Positions 52,912 to 62,405 of a stretch of 64,000 nucleotides of DNA are shown piece by piece. Each line of letters begins with the position of its first letter. Position 1 is the first letter of the stretch. The DNA comes from Solimonas marina (lineage in GTDB: Bacteria; Pseudomonadota; Gammaproteobacteria; Nevskiales; Nevskiaceae): positions 124,001-188,000 of the forward strand of contig NZ_JAAVXB010000004.1 of NCBI RefSeq assembly GCF_012241385.1, written 5' to 3'. The notes below the pieces were generated by a model. The model ran no database searches, had not been told where the DNA came from, and worked only from the letters and a program-made list of their open reading frames with translations. The translations under genes were made by a program, and so were the position numbers.

Positions 52912-54396
52912 TCAATCTTCGATCGTCACGCGCATGACTTCCGGCAAAGTCGTCGTGCCGGCGATGACCTTGTTGCGCCCGGACTGCAGGATGCCGGGGC
53001 CTTGGGTTCGGGCATAGGTTTCGAGCTGTTGTTCGGAGGCATTGTCGTGGATCATCGATTCGAGCTTGCGATCGACTTCGATGACCTCGTGGATGCCGGT
53101 GCGGCCGAGAAAGCCGGTGTGACGGCACTGCGGACAGCCGACCGGCTTGTGCAGGGTCAGCGGCTGCGAGACGTCGACGTCGAGCTGTTCCTTCTCGGCG
53201 GTCGTCGCCTCGTACGGCTCCTTGCAGTGCTTGCACAGCTGGCGCACCAGGCGCTGCGCCATCAAGCCGATCAGCGAGCTCGACAGCTGGTAGGGTTCGA
53301 CGCCCATGTCGCGCAGGCGCGTGACGGCGCCCACGGCAGTATTGGTGTGCAGCGTCGACAACACGAGGTGACCGGTCTGTGACGCCTGCACGGCGATTTC
53401 CGCCGTTTCGAGGTCGCGGATTTCGCCGATCATCACCACGTCGGGATCCTGGCGCAGGATCGCACGCAGGCCGCGCGCGAAGGTCATTTCGACCTTGGTG
53501 TTGACCTGGGTCTGACCGACGCCATCGATGTAGTACTCGATGGGGTCTTCGACCGTCATGATGTTGCGCGAACGGTCGTTGAGCACCGACAGCGCCGAGT
53601 ACAGCGTCGTCGTCTTGCCCGAGCCGGTCGGGCCGGTAACGAGCAGGATGCCGTAGGGGTGATGGATGATGCGCTTGAGCGCAGAGATCGAGTGCGAGTC
53701 CAGACCCAGCTGTTCAAGATCGAGCTTCTCGGCCTGCTTGTCGAGAATACGCATCACCACGCGTTCGAGGTTGACGCCGGTCGGGATTGTCGACACGCGG
53801 ACGTCGACCTTGCGGCCACCGAAGGCGCGTGAGATGCGGCCGTCCTGCGGCAGGCGCTTTTCGGCGATGTCGAGCTTGGCCATGACCTTGATGCGTGACA
53901 CCAGGCGCGGCGCCAGCTGGCGCGGCGGGGCCATCACTTCGCGCAGCACGCCGTCGACGCGGAAGCGAATCTGCAGGCGCGCCTCGAAGCTTTCGATGTG
54001 AATGTCGGACGCGTTCTCGCGAATCGCCTCGACCAGTAGTCCATTGATGAACTTGATGACCGGTGCGTCATCATCGGATTCGAGCAGGTCCTGATTTTCC
54101 TGCAGCGCCAAGGCCAGTGCGTCGAGGTCCGCCTCGTCGTCCTGCAGGCGATCCATCAGGCTCGCGGTGGCCGAGGTCTGACCTTCATAGGTGCGCGACA
54201 GCAGCGCGTCGAACTCCGATGGCGTCACCGACTGCAGGCGCAGCGGACGTCCGACGAAGCGACGCGTCTCCTGCACGGCGTCGATCGCGATGCCGGGCCG
54301 CGCAACGGCCAGCACATGATCGCCGCGATCTTCGGTGACGATCAGACCATGCCGTTTCGCGAACGTGAACGGCGGGCGGCGCACACCGCTTTCCAT
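52912..54396 (-). CDS. gspE: Type II secretion system ATPase GspE
   Basis: Cytosolic hexameric ATPase of 494 residues powering pseudopilus assembly. Walker A GPTGSGKTTT, the Asp box MTVEDPIEY, Walker B ILRQDPDVVMIGEIRD and the His box TGHLVLSTLHTN are all present; the tetracysteine zinc region reads CKHCKEPY and GCPQCRHTGFLGR. An N-terminal N1E-like domain (about 1-90) contacts GspL in complete systems. The start overlaps the gspD stop by one base (TGATG). Confidence 0.96.
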   Translation of the reverse strand: MESGVRRPPFTFAKRHGLIVTEDRGDHVLAVARPGIAIDAVQETRRFVGRPLRLQSVTPSEFDALLSRTYEGQTSATASLMDRLQDDEADLDALALALQENQDLLESDDDAPVIKFINGLLVEAIRENASDIHIESFEARLQIRFRVDGVLREVMAPPRQLAPRLVSRIKVMAKLDIAEKRLPQDGRISRAFGGRKVDVRVSTIPTGVNLERVVMRILDKQAEKLDLEQLGLDSHSISALKRIIHHPYGILLVTGPTGSGKTTTLYSALSVLNDRSRNIMTVEDPIEYYIDGVGQTQVNTKVEMTFARGLRAILRQDPDVVMIGEIRDLETAEIAVQASQTGHLVLSTLHTNTAVGAVTRLRDMGVEPYQLSSSLIGLMAQRLVRQLCKHCKEPYEATTAEKEQLDVDVSQPLTLHKPVGCPQCRHTGFLGRTGIHEVIEVDRKLESMIHDNASEQQLETYARTQGPGILQSGRNKVIAGTTTLPEVMRVTIED

Positions 54397-56627
54397 CAGT
54401 TCTGCTGCGCCTCGCCGTCGTTGCCGTCGTCGGTCTTGGCCGGCGGCGGTGTTTCGCCGCTGGCGGCGCCCGGCGCCGTGTCGGTTGCCGGTGCGCTGCC
54501 CGGCAGCACGACCGGCGCATCGCCGGCCGGCGCCTGCGCTGCAGGCGTAGGGTCGGCGCTGCCAGGCGCGGTCACCGGGGAGGCGGGCGCCGTCGCTTCA
54601 TTGGCCGGCGGCATCGTCAGACTGCCGTCGGCGGCGGGCGGCTTCGACGACACCGGCGGGCTGTCGTGCAGGAATTCGTCATAGGAGCGCAGCAAAGGCG
54701 CGTCCTTGCTGCCGCTGCGGTTTGCCGCATCGAGCAGCTGTTGCTGAACGACCATGTACTTCTTGCGCGAGTAGTAGTCGACGTCCTGCTGGTCGCGCAG
54801 GATCGACGGCCGGATGAACAGCATCAGATTCTGCTTGGTCTTCTTGACCGATGTGCTCTTGAACAGATTGCCGAGCAGCGGAATGTCGCTGAGGAACGGG
54901 ATTGCCGACTTCGATGCCTGGATCTGATCATCGATCAGGCCGCCGATGACGAGGATCTGGCCGCTCTCGACGCTGACGACATTGCTCAGCGTGCGCTTGT
55001 TGGTGATCAGGTTCGACGAGCCCGCCGTGCCGCTGGCGATGCCGGAGATTTCCAGATTCAGCTTGAGCTTGACGGTGTCACCGGCGCCGCTGATCTGCGG
55101 CGTCACCGACAGCGTCACGCCGACGTCCTTGCGGTCGATGGTCTGGAACGGGTTGACGACGCCGCTCGACGAGGTGGTGCCAGAGTTCGAATAGCTGCCC
55201 GACAGGAACGGCACTTCCTGACCGACCGAGAACTTGGCTTCCTCGTTGTCGAGCGTGACCAGCGACGGCGTCGACAGCACATTGGTGTCGCCGTCGCTAC
55301 GCAGCGCCTTGATCAACGCGCCGAACAGCGAGCCGGTCGACTCGTTGTAGCTGCCGACCAGGGCAGTTCCGCCGCTGCCGAGCAGCGACGCGCCGGCGGC
55401 GGCATAGCTGGCAGCGCTGCTGGTGCTCGAGGCGCTGGAGGCAAGGCTCGAAAGCGCGCTCGACGTCGAGCTGTTGAGGATGCCGGCGGCGGCGATCTTG
55501 CTCGGGTCGTAGGCGATCCAGTCGATGCCCAGGTCTTTTTGCTTGTTGGCGCTGACTTCGGCGATCACGCCTTCGACCAGCACCTGTGCCCGACGAATGT
55601 CGAGCTGCGCGATGACGTTGCGGATCTGCCGCATTTCCTTCGGCGGCGCGGTGATGATCAGCGCATTGGTGTCCTTGTCGGCGATCACCTTGACATCGCC
55701 ATTGCTGCCGCCGCTGGCGGCGCTGGCGGTTTTGGTCGCAGCGGCACCGCCGTTGGCGGAATCCTGCTGCTTCACCTGCTGGGCATAGCCCTCGAGGATG
55801 GGCGCCAGGTTTTCGGCGCTGGCGTTGCGCAGGTAGACCACCTGCGTGCCGCCGCCGTCCGGCAGCTTGACGTCGAGCTGACGGACGATGGCGGCCAGCC
55901 GTGCGCGGTCGGCCTTGTCGCCGCTGATCAGAATGCTGTTGCTGCGCTCGTCGGCGATCACCGACGGCGGCTTGTTGCTCGGGTCGGCCTTGGCGTCGGA
56001 CTGCGCCATTGACGTCAGAACGCGAACGACCTCGGAGGCCGACGCGTACTTCAGGTGAATGTTGTCGATGTCACGGTCGCCGGCCTGGTCCATTTCCGCG
56101 ATCAACTTGCCGAGACGCGCCACATTGGCGGCGCGGTCGGCGATGATCAGCGTGTTGTTGGCCTGGTAGGCCGCCAGATGCGCCCACTGCGGCATCAGCG
56201 GGCGCAGAATCGGCACCAGCTGCGCGGCGCTGACGTTCTGCAACTGGAAGACGTGGGTGACGACCTCGTCGCGCGGCAGGTGACGGCTGTCATTGGTGTA
56301 GCCGCCGCCCTCCCACTTGACGTTGGCGTCCGGCACGATCTTGATCGCATCGCCGGCCGGTACGGTCGCAAAGCCGTTGACCTCGAGCACGGCGAGGAAG
56401 GTCGCGTAGAGGCTGTCCGAACTCATCGGCGACGCCGAGATCACCGTGACCTTGCCTTTCACGCGATTGTCGACGATGAAATTCTTGCCGGTGACATCGC
56501 TGACCGTGGCGATCAGCGTATTGATATCGGCGTCCTTGAGATTCAAGGTGATATCCGCGTACGCGGGCACGGCGCTCAACCAGATGAGCGATGCCGCCGC
56601 GCAAACCGCGAGTTTGCGGAGCTTCAT
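54396..56627 (-). CDS. gspD: Type II secretion system secretin GspD
   Basis: Outer-membrane secretin of 743 residues forming the export channel. Signal peptide to about residue 24, N0 domain (ITLNLKDADINTLIATVSDVTGKNFIVD), N1-N3 repeats (about 100-330), then the secretin core with a Ser/Ala-rich insertion, NVLSTPSLVTLDNEEAKFSVGQEVPF, and SDIPLLGNLFKSTSVKKTKQNLMLFIRP. A Pro/Ala/Thr-rich tail of about 85 residues ends the protein. The ATG at 56627 follows the gspC stop by five bases; a TTG three codons earlier also opens the frame. No pilotin gene is visible nearby. Confidence 0.95.
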   Translation of the reverse strand: MKLRKLAVCAAASLIWLSAVPAYADITLNLKDADINTLIATVSDVTGKNFIVDNRVKGKVTVISASPMSSDSLYATFLAVLEVNGFATVPAGDAIKIVPDANVKWEGGGYTNDSRHLPRDEVVTHVFQLQNVSAAQLVPILRPLMPQWAHLAAYQANNTLIIADRAANVARLGKLIAEMDQAGDRDIDNIHLKYASASEVVRVLTSMAQSDAKADPSNKPPSVIADERSNSILISGDKADRARLAAIVRQLDVKLPDGGGTQVVYLRNASAENLAPILEGYAQQVKQQDSANGGAAATKTASAASGGSNGDVKVIADKDTNALIITAPPKEMRQIRNVIAQLDIRRAQVLVEGVIAEVSANKQKDLGIDWIAYDPSKIAAAGILNSSTSSALSSLASSASSTSSAASYAAAGASLLGSGGTALVGSYNESTGSLFGALIKALRSDGDTNVLSTPSLVTLDNEEAKFSVGQEVPFLSGSYSNSGTTSSSGVVNPFQTIDRKDVGVTLSVTPQISGAGDTVKLKLNLEISGIASGTAGSSNLITNKRTLSNVVSVESGQILVIGGLIDDQIQASKSAIPFLSDIPLLGNLFKSTSVKKTKQNLMLFIRPSILRDQQDVDYYSRKKYMVVQQQLLDAANRSGSKDAPLLRSYDEFLHDSPPVSSKPPAADGSLTMPPANEATAPASPVTAPGSADPTPAAQAPAGDAPVVLPGSAPATDTAPGAASGETPPPAKTDDGNDGEAQQN

Positions 56628-56632
56628 AAGAA

Positions 56633-57496
56633 TCAATTGAGGTTCACGTTGAAATTCTGCGTCTGACCGCCGCGCTTGACGGTCAACGAGATGTTGTTGG
56701 CCTTGCTCAACTGCGTGAGCATCTGCAGGGCTTTCTGACTATCGTCCAATTGTATGCCATTGACCGCAGTGACCAGATCGCCGGGGCGCAGACCGATCTG
56801 GTTGAATGCGCCGCGCTCGCGGCCAGGGTAGACGCGAAAGCCGGCGAGCTTGCCGTCGATATTGGCCGGCCGCACCCGAATGAACTGCGAGGCCTTGGCC
56901 GGGTCGGCGAGCACCTGATCGCGAATCTGCGTCAGCATCTGCGCAGTGCCCGGCGACACCGAGTTGGCCGCGACTGGCGCGGTGCCGGTGGTCGGGGCTT
57001 CCTTGTTGAGGCGCAGCGTTTCCAGGGTGCCGTTGCGCGACAGCACGACGCGGTCAGGGAAGATCGCCTGCAGGCTGACGCCGCGAATCACGTCGTCGCC
57101 GATCGCATAAGGCTTTTCATCACCGCCGGATGCGCCGATCAGGGCGCGCGATTCACCATCATTGCTGTCGGCGAGGATGCCCATCAGTGTCAGTGACAGC
57201 CGGGTTTCCGGCGCTTCGGCGGCATTCTGGTCGGTGGCTTGCGGTTGGTAGGCACCGAACAGGTGTTCATTGACGATGCCCTGCAGGTCGGCCTGGCGCG
57301 CTGCGCCGTTCGGGCCGGCCGGCAGCTGCGGGGGCTGCCAGCGCGCGGCCTGCGGTGTCGGCACCAGTGCCCACACCAGCCGGGCACCCAGCCAGGCGAT
57401 GACAATGACGAGCAGCAGCATGACGACCGGCGGCAGTTTGCGGCCGTGCTGCTCGTAGAGCCGGGCGAACGGCTGCAGGCTGAAGCTGGGACTCAT
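56633..57496 (-). CDS. gspC: Type II secretion system clamp protein GspC
   Basis: Inner-membrane protein of 287 residues connecting the platform to the secretin. One N-terminal helix (about 18-45, PPVVMLLLVIVIAWLGARLVW), a homology-region domain (about 70-155, LSLTLMGILADSN and GVSLQAIFPDRVVLSRNG), and a C-terminal PDZ-like domain (IGLRPGDLVTAVNGIQLDDSQ). The PDZ end distinguishes it from coiled-coil GspC. The start at 57496 is preferred over a Met four codons earlier; neither has a strong ribosome site. First gene of the gspC-D-E-F set. Confidence 0.92.
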   Translation of the reverse strand: MSPSFSLQPFARLYEQHGRKLPPVVMLLLVIVIAWLGARLVWALVPTPQAARWQPPQLPAGPNGAARQADLQGIVNEHLFGAYQPQATDQNAAEAPETRLSLTLMGILADSNDGESRALIGASGGDEKPYAIGDDVIRGVSLQAIFPDRVVLSRNGTLETLRLNKEAPTTGTAPVAANSVSPGTAQMLTQIRDQVLADPAKASQFIRVRPANIDGKLAGFRVYPGRERGAFNQIGLRPGDLVTAVNGIQLDDSQKALQMLTQLSKANNISLTVKRGGQTQNFNVNLN

Positions 57497-57783
57497 GGCG
57501 GCGATCATAACCGCGCTGTCGGCAAGGAAATAGCCGTTTTCGGTAACAAATTTACCCCCAAACCCCTGAACAGGACCGCCGGTCGGCGGTTCTTGGCCCC
57601 GCTGCGGCAAAGCCCGACATGATGACGCCGCTGGATGACGTTCGCGAGTCGGAAGCCCGGCGCGCTGTCGGCTTTGACCCGGCGCAGCCGCCCGCGTTCC
57701 CCGTGCGGACGGACTTGTGGATGGTACAGCTTGAGTTGCCCGCCGTAGTCCCCACAATGGAGGGACGACGGTAAACTGACACC
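57497..57783. other. Divergent gspC-clpS intergenic region
   Basis: 287 bases between divergent start codons. It holds a small perfect inverted repeat ACCGCCG-GT-CGGCGGT (57575-57590) and an AT-richer patch at about 57530-57570 suited to a gspC promoter. A 51-codon plus-strand frame at about 57619 has no ribosome site and is not claimed as a gene. Confidence 0.45.
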
Positions 57784-58107
57784 ATGAGCAACGACGTCAA
57801 ACGCGGCGACAACGGGCAGGGCCTGGCGGTCGAGGAGGACAAGCCGAAGCTGGCGCGCCCACCGATGTGCAAGGTTGTCGTCATCAATGACGACTACACG
57901 CCGATGGAGTTCGTGGTCCAGGTCTTGCAGGACTTCTTCCGACATTCGCGGGAGAAGGCGGTACAGATCATGCTTGAGATTCATACGTCGGGTCGTGGAG
58001 TGGCCGGTGTCTATCCGGCGGAGATTGCCGAGACCAAGACCGCGCAGGTCAACGCCTACGCCCGAAAGAATCAGCATCCATTGCTGACCGTGATGGAAAA
58101 AGTCTAG
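57784..58107 (+). CDS. clpS: ATP-dependent Clp protease adaptor ClpS
   Basis: Adaptor of 107 residues that delivers N-degron substrates (N-terminal Leu, Phe, Tyr, Trp) to ClpAP. The binding-pocket segment [21 protein letters not shown] and the later [20 protein letters not shown] are present, after an unstructured N-terminal tail of about 25 residues needed for hand-off. It is followed by clpA after 129 bases, the standard pair. Confidence 0.96.
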   Translation: MSNDVKRGDNGQGLAVEEDKPKLARPPMCKVVVINDDYTPMEFVVQVLQDFFRHSREKAVQIMLEIHTSGRGVAGVYPAEIAETKTAQVNAYARKNQHPLLTVMEKV

Positions 58108-58236
58108 GGCTTTGCAGTTGACGAAGGTCGCAAGGACCGGAAGGATGGATTGCAGGCTGGTCGGTGGTAGGCGGTTGCCGTTCGTAGTCGTCATGAATTC
58201 GAGTGCATACATCGCGCGCGAGCGCGGAGGTTGCTG

Positions 58237-60513
58237 ATGCTCAGCGAGGAACTTCAAAAAGCCCTGGATGCCGCGTTCGTTTCGGCGCGCATGGAAGGTC
58301 ACGAGCTACTGACGGTCGAGCACTTGTTGCTGGCCCTGTTGTCGGATACCCACGTTGCCGAAGCGCTGGGGTCCGGTGGTGCCGACACCGAGAAGCTCGA
58401 AGCGGCGCTGAAGGATTACATCCGCAATCACATCCAGTCGATCCGCGACGTCGAGAAGCACGAAGTGCAGCCGACGCTGTCGTTCCAGCGCGTGCTGCAG
58501 CGCGCGATCTATCACGTCCAGGCCGCCGGCAAGAAGCAGGTGTCGACGCTCAACGTGCTGGTGGCGATCTTCTCCGAGAAGGACACCCACGCCGTGTTTC
58601 TGCTCAACGAGCAGGGCGTGACGCGCCTCGACATCGTCAATTTCATTTCGCACGGCATCGCCAAGAACGGCGCCGCGCCGGAAAAGCCTGCCGATCAGGA
58701 AGCCAGCGAAGAGGGCGGCGAGAAAGGGCAGACGCAAAGCGCGCTCGAGCAGTACGCCGTCAATCTCAACGAACGTGCTGCCGAGGGCCGCATCGACCCA
58801 TTGATCGGTCGCGATCTCGAAGTCGAGCGCGTCATGCAGACGCTATGCCGTCGGCGCAAGAACAACCCGCTGCTGGTCGGCGAGGCCGGCGTTGGCAAGA
58901 CCGCGATCGCCGAGGGGCTGGCCTGGCTGGTCGTCGAGGGCAAGGTGCCGGATCTGCTGAAGAACGCGGTCGTCTACAGCCTCGACCTCGGCGCACTGAT
59001 CGCCGGCACCAAGTATCGCGGTGACTTCGAGAAGCGCTTCAAGGCCGTCATCAACGAGCTGCAGAAACGGCCGGGTTCGATCGTCTTTATCGACGAGATT
59101 CACATGATCATCGGCGCCGGCGCAGCCAGCGGCGGCGTCATGGATGCGTCGAATCTGCTCAAGCCTTTGCTGGCCTCGGGCGAGCTGCGCTGCATGGGCT
59201 CGACCACCTATCAGGAATACCGCGGCATCTTCGAAAAGGACCGCGCGCTGGCGCGGCGCTTCCAGAAGATCGACGTCGGCGAGCCGAGCGTCGACGATGC
59301 CATCAAGATTCTCGAGGGCCTGCGCGCGCGCTTCGAGGAACACCATCAGGTGCAGTTCACGCGCGGCGCTTTGCGCACCGCAGTGGAGCTGTCGTCGCGG
59401 CACATCACCGACCGGCATCTGCCGGACAAGGCGATCGACGTCATCGACGAGGCGGCGGCGCGCCTGCGCTTGCTGCCCGAGTCGAAGCGCCGCAAGACCG
59501 TGCAGGTCCGTGATATCGAGGAAACGGTAGCGCGCATTGCCCGCATTCCGCCGAAAAGCGTGTCGAGCAACGACCGCGACAAGCTGGCAACGCTGGAACG
59601 TGATCTGAAGCTGGTGATCTTCGGTCAGGACAACGCGATCGAGCAGCTGACCTCGTGCATCAAGCTGTCGCGCTCGGGGCTCGGTAGTCCCGACAAGCCG
59701 ATCGGCAACTTCCTGCTCGCCGGTCCGACCGGCGTCGGCAAGACCGAGGTGACGCGCCAGCTGGCGCAGCTGCTCGGCATCGAGCTGATCCGCTTCGACA
59801 TGTCCGAATACATGGAGCGGCACACGGTGTCGCGCCTGATCGGTGCGCCGCCGGGCTATGTCGGTTTCGACCAGGGCGGTTTGCTGACGGAAGGCGTGAT
59901 CAAGCATCCGCATTCGGTGGTGCTGCTCGACGAAATCGAGAAGGCGCATCCGGATGTCTTCAACCTGCTGCTGCAGGTCATGGATCACGGCACGCTGACC
60001 GACAACAACGGTCGCAAGGCGGACTTCCGTAACGTCATCCTGATCATGACGACGAACGCCGGCGCAGAAGAATCGTCGCGTCGCTCGGTCGGTTTCTCCG
60101 AGCAGAACCACACGACCGACGCCATGGAAGTCATGCGCAAGATGTTCACGCCGGAGTTCCGCAACCGCCTCGACGCGATCGTCCAGTTCGCGCCGCTGGA
60201 GCGTCGCGAGATTCTGCGCGTCGTCGACAAGTTCATCCTGCAGCTCGAAGAGCAGCTCAGCGCCAAGAGCGTGCAACTGGAGGTCGACGAGTCGGCGCGC
60301 TTGTGGCTGGCCGATCGCGGTTACGACGTGAAGATGGGGGCGCGGCCAATGGCGCGCGTCATCCAGGAAAGCCTCAAGCGCCCGCTGGCCGAGGAACTAC
60401 TGTTCGGCAAGCTCGCCAACGGCGGCCGTGTGCACGTTCAGCTCGGCGAGGGCGATACGCTGACCTTCGAACTCGAGGCCCGTGAGAAGGCGACGCAGCT
60501 CGAACCGGTCTGA
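58237..60513 (+). CDS. clpA: ATP-dependent Clp protease ATP-binding subunit ClpA
   Basis: AAA+ unfoldase of 758 residues that feeds ClpP. N-domain (about 1-145) starting MLSEELQKALDAAFVSARMEGHELLTVEHLLLALL; first AAA module with Walker A GEAGVGKTA and Walker B SIVFIDEIHMIIGAGAASGG; second module with GPTGVGKTE and VVLLDEIEKAHPDVFNLLLQ. The ATG at 58237 has GGAGG six bases upstream. A strong terminator follows. Confidence 0.97.
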   Translation: MLSEELQKALDAAFVSARMEGHELLTVEHLLLALLSDTHVAEALGSGGADTEKLEAALKDYIRNHIQSIRDVEKHEVQPTLSFQRVLQRAIYHVQAAGKKQVSTLNVLVAIFSEKDTHAVFLLNEQGVTRLDIVNFISHGIAKNGAAPEKPADQEASEEGGEKGQTQSALEQYAVNLNERAAEGRIDPLIGRDLEVERVMQTLCRRRKNNPLLVGEAGVGKTAIAEGLAWLVVEGKVPDLLKNAVVYSLDLGALIAGTKYRGDFEKRFKAVINELQKRPGSIVFIDEIHMIIGAGAASGGVMDASNLLKPLLASGELRCMGSTTYQEYRGIFEKDRALARRFQKIDVGEPSVDDAIKILEGLRARFEEHHQVQFTRGALRTAVELSSRHITDRHLPDKAIDVIDEAAARLRLLPESKRRKTVQVRDIEETVARIARIPPKSVSSNDRDKLATLERDLKLVIFGQDNAIEQLTSCIKLSRSGLGSPDKPIGNFLLAGPTGVGKTEVTRQLAQLLGIELIRFDMSEYMERHTVSRLIGAPPGYVGFDQGGLLTEGVIKHPHSVVLLDEIEKAHPDVFNLLLQVMDHGTLTDNNGRKADFRNVILIMTTNAGAEESSRRSVGFSEQNHTTDAMEVMRKMFTPEFRNRLDAIVQFAPLERREILRVVDKFILQLEEQLSAKSVQLEVDESARLWLADRGYDVKMGARPMARVIQESLKRPLAEELLFGKLANGGRVHVQLGEGDTLTFELEAREKATQLEPV

Positions 60514-60539
60514 CGTCGACATTTCGCTGTTTCGATGTA

Positions 60540-60574
60540 GGAAAAGCCCGCGACCTCGCGGGCTTTTCCTTTTT
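60540..60574 (+). terminator. Rho-independent terminator of clpA
   Basis: A 14-bp perfect inverted repeat (60540-60553 with 60556-60569), in practice a 13-bp stem with a 4-base loop, followed by TTTTT. It lies 27 bases after the clpA stop. Confidence 0.95.
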
Positions 60575-60726
60575 CCTACAGGACCTTGCACGAATCCTGG
60601 CGATCTGCACGAAGAATCGGTGCATTCCGACAGGCGCTAGGGGAATGTCTTCATTGACGGCCCGGCGTCAGCAAAAAGTAAATTCGGAACTGCCCAGTTC
60701 CGGGCGAATGTCAGGGAGAGCGCAAC

Positions 60727-61908
60727 ATGAAACCGATAGGCCTGGGCCGACTGTTGGTCGGACTGCTGCTGTCGGCATCCGCAGCCGTCAGCGCGAGCAG
60801 TGAAGCGGCGACGCCGAGTCGTGTGCCCTTGTTGTCCATCTTGCATGCGGCGGTTTGCGCAAGGCCAACAGTGGCGCTGACGGCGCGCTGCAACTCGCAG
60901 ATCCTTGTCGACAAGCAGGGGCTGCCATTGGTGACGCGCACGCCGTCGGGCTACTCGCCGGCCGAACTGCGCGACGCATACAAGATCACCAGCAGCGGGA
61001 GCTCGAGCACCGTCATTGCGATTGTCGATGCCTATGACTACGCGAAAGCCGAGCGTGATCTGGGCGTTTACCGCGCGCAATTCGGCTTGCCGGAATGCAC
61101 GACGGCCAATGGGTGTTTCAAGAAGGTCGATCAAAACGGCGGCAGCAACTATCCGCGACGCAATCAGGGCTGGAGCCAGGAAGCGGCGCTGGACCTCGAC
61201 ATGGCCAGTGCGATGTGTCCGAACTGCAAGATCGTACTGGTCGAAGCGGACAGCGCGTCGTTCCAGGATCTGGCGACGGCGGTCAACACGGCCGCGGCGA
61301 TACCGGGCGTCCATGTCATCAGCAATAGCTACGGTGGCGACGAAGCCGGGAGTGCGAGCTTCGAGCCCTACTACGATCATCCTGGCATCGCCGTGACGGT
61401 GAGTTCGGGCGACGACGGCTACGGTGTCGAATTCCCGGCATCGTCGCCCCATGTGATCGCGGTCGGCGGGACGTCGCTGAGCCCGGCGAGCAATGCGCGC
61501 GGCTGGACGGAGACCGCCTGGAGCGGCGCCGGCAGCGGCTGCAGCGCGGTCTATGCCAAGCCCAGCTGGCAAACCGACAGCGGCTGCGCGATGCGCACCG
61601 TCGCCGACGTCTCGGCGGTCGCCGACCCGAATACCGGCGTTGCCGTCTATGGGCCACGCCTGGGACTGATCTCCGGCTGGTTGGTCTTCGGCGGGACCAG
61701 CGTGGCGGCGCCGCTGGTAGGCGGCATCTACGCCGTCAATGGCGGCACGGCGACCTATGCGAGCGAGCCGTACGCGCAGCCGGGCGGACTGTTCGACGTG
61801 CTGTCCGGCAGCAACGGCAGCTGCGGCGGCTCGTATCTGTGCACCGCCGGTAGTGGCTACGACGGCCCGACCGGGCTGGGTACGCCAGACGGCAGCGGCG
61901 CGTTCTGA
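60727..61908 (+). CDS. Secreted serine-carboxyl peptidase, sedolisin (S53)-like, without the usual propeptide
   Basis: A 393-residue exported protein (signal peptide about 1-23). The S53 catalytic set is visible: E152 and D156 in WSQEAALDLDMASAMCPNCKI, the oxyanion Asp D229 in VSSGDDGYG, and nucleophile S325 in FGGTSVAAPL; the C-terminal GYDGPTGLGTPDG is the calcium-site and end signature. Ordinary sedolisins carry a prodomain near 180 residues; only about 60 residues lie here between signal peptide and the first catalytic-domain motif. Many cysteines suggest disulfides. It could be a substrate of the type II system 3 kb away (inference). AGGGAGAGCGC precedes the ATG. Confidence 0.82.
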   Translation: MKPIGLGRLLVGLLLSASAAVSASSEAATPSRVPLLSILHAAVCARPTVALTARCNSQILVDKQGLPLVTRTPSGYSPAELRDAYKITSSGSSSTVIAIVDAYDYAKAERDLGVYRAQFGLPECTTANGCFKKVDQNGGSNYPRRNQGWSQEAALDLDMASAMCPNCKIVLVEADSASFQDLATAVNTAAAIPGVHVISNSYGGDEAGSASFEPYYDHPGIAVTVSSGDDGYGVEFPASSPHVIAVGGTSLSPASNARGWTETAWSGAGSGCSAVYAKPSWQTDSGCAMRTVADVSAVADPNTGVAVYGPRLGLISGWLVFGGTSVAAPLVGGIYAVNGGTATYASEPYAQPGGLFDVLSGSNGSCGGSYLCTAGSGYDGPTGLGTPDGSGAF

Positions 61909-61938
61909 GGCGGCCTTTCAGCGCGCGTGGCGCGCGAC

Positions 61939-61966
61939 GACGAGGCCCGCTGCGGCGGGTCTCGTC
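61939..61966 (+). terminator. Possible terminator after the sedolisin-like gene
   Basis: A 12-bp stem (61939-61950 with 61955-61966, one G-T pair) with a 4-base loop, 30 bases after the stop. Only a short T-run (ACATTT) follows, so termination is uncertain. Confidence 0.55.
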
Positions 61967-62010
61967 ACATTTGGCGCTCGCCGACGATGCTGCGCCCTGA
62001 AAACGACGAA

Positions 62011-62026
62011 GCCCGCTGATGCGGGC
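62011..62026 (-). terminator. Possible terminator of infA
   Basis: GCCCGC-TGAT-GCGGGC hairpin, extended outward by an A-T pair. On the minus strand it is followed by TTCGTCGTTTT. It lies 80 bases after the infA stop, in tandem with the hairpin at 61939 on the opposite strand. Confidence 0.5.
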
Positions 62027-62106
62027 TCTGTCGTACTGGCCGATTGCAGATCGGCGATGCAGCCCGGACCGCGAACGTGGTCCGGCGAGTGGCTGGGCCA
62101 CTCGTC

Positions 62107-62325
62107 TTACTTGTCGCGGAACGTGATGCGTCCCTTGGTGAGGTCGTACGGCGTCAGCTCGACCTTGACCTTGTCGCCGGTCAGGATACGGATGTAGTGC
62201 TTGCGCATGCGACCCGAGATGTGTGCGACGACGATGTGGCCGTTTTCCAGCTTCACGCGGAACGTCGTGTTGGGCAACGTTTCCAGGACCGTGCCCGTCA
62301 TCTCGATGTGATCTTCCTTCGCCAT
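62107..62325 (-). CDS. infA: Translation initiation factor IF-1
   Basis: 72-residue OB-fold factor that blocks the ribosomal A site during initiation. The sequence [19 protein letters not shown], then [26 protein letters not shown], is canonical and full-length. It lies between clpA and bpt as in Pseudomonas, except for the inserted protease gene. 80 bases separate it from the bpt stop, so it may have its own promoter. Confidence 0.98.
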   Translation of the reverse strand: MAKEDHIEMTGTVLETLPNTTFRVKLENGHIVVAHISGRMRKHYIRILTGDKVKVELTPYDLTKGRITFRDK

Positions 62326-62405
62326 ACGCCCTTCGGTTCTCGTAGAAGGGCGGCATTATCGGGAAACCCCGGTCCCGCATCAACCTGCAATGTGCGATCG
62401 GCCGC

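Noticed and set aside
57619-57774. A 51-codon plus-strand frame just upstream of clpS
   Set aside because: No ribosome site, no recognisable similarity, and it lies in the divergent promoter region.
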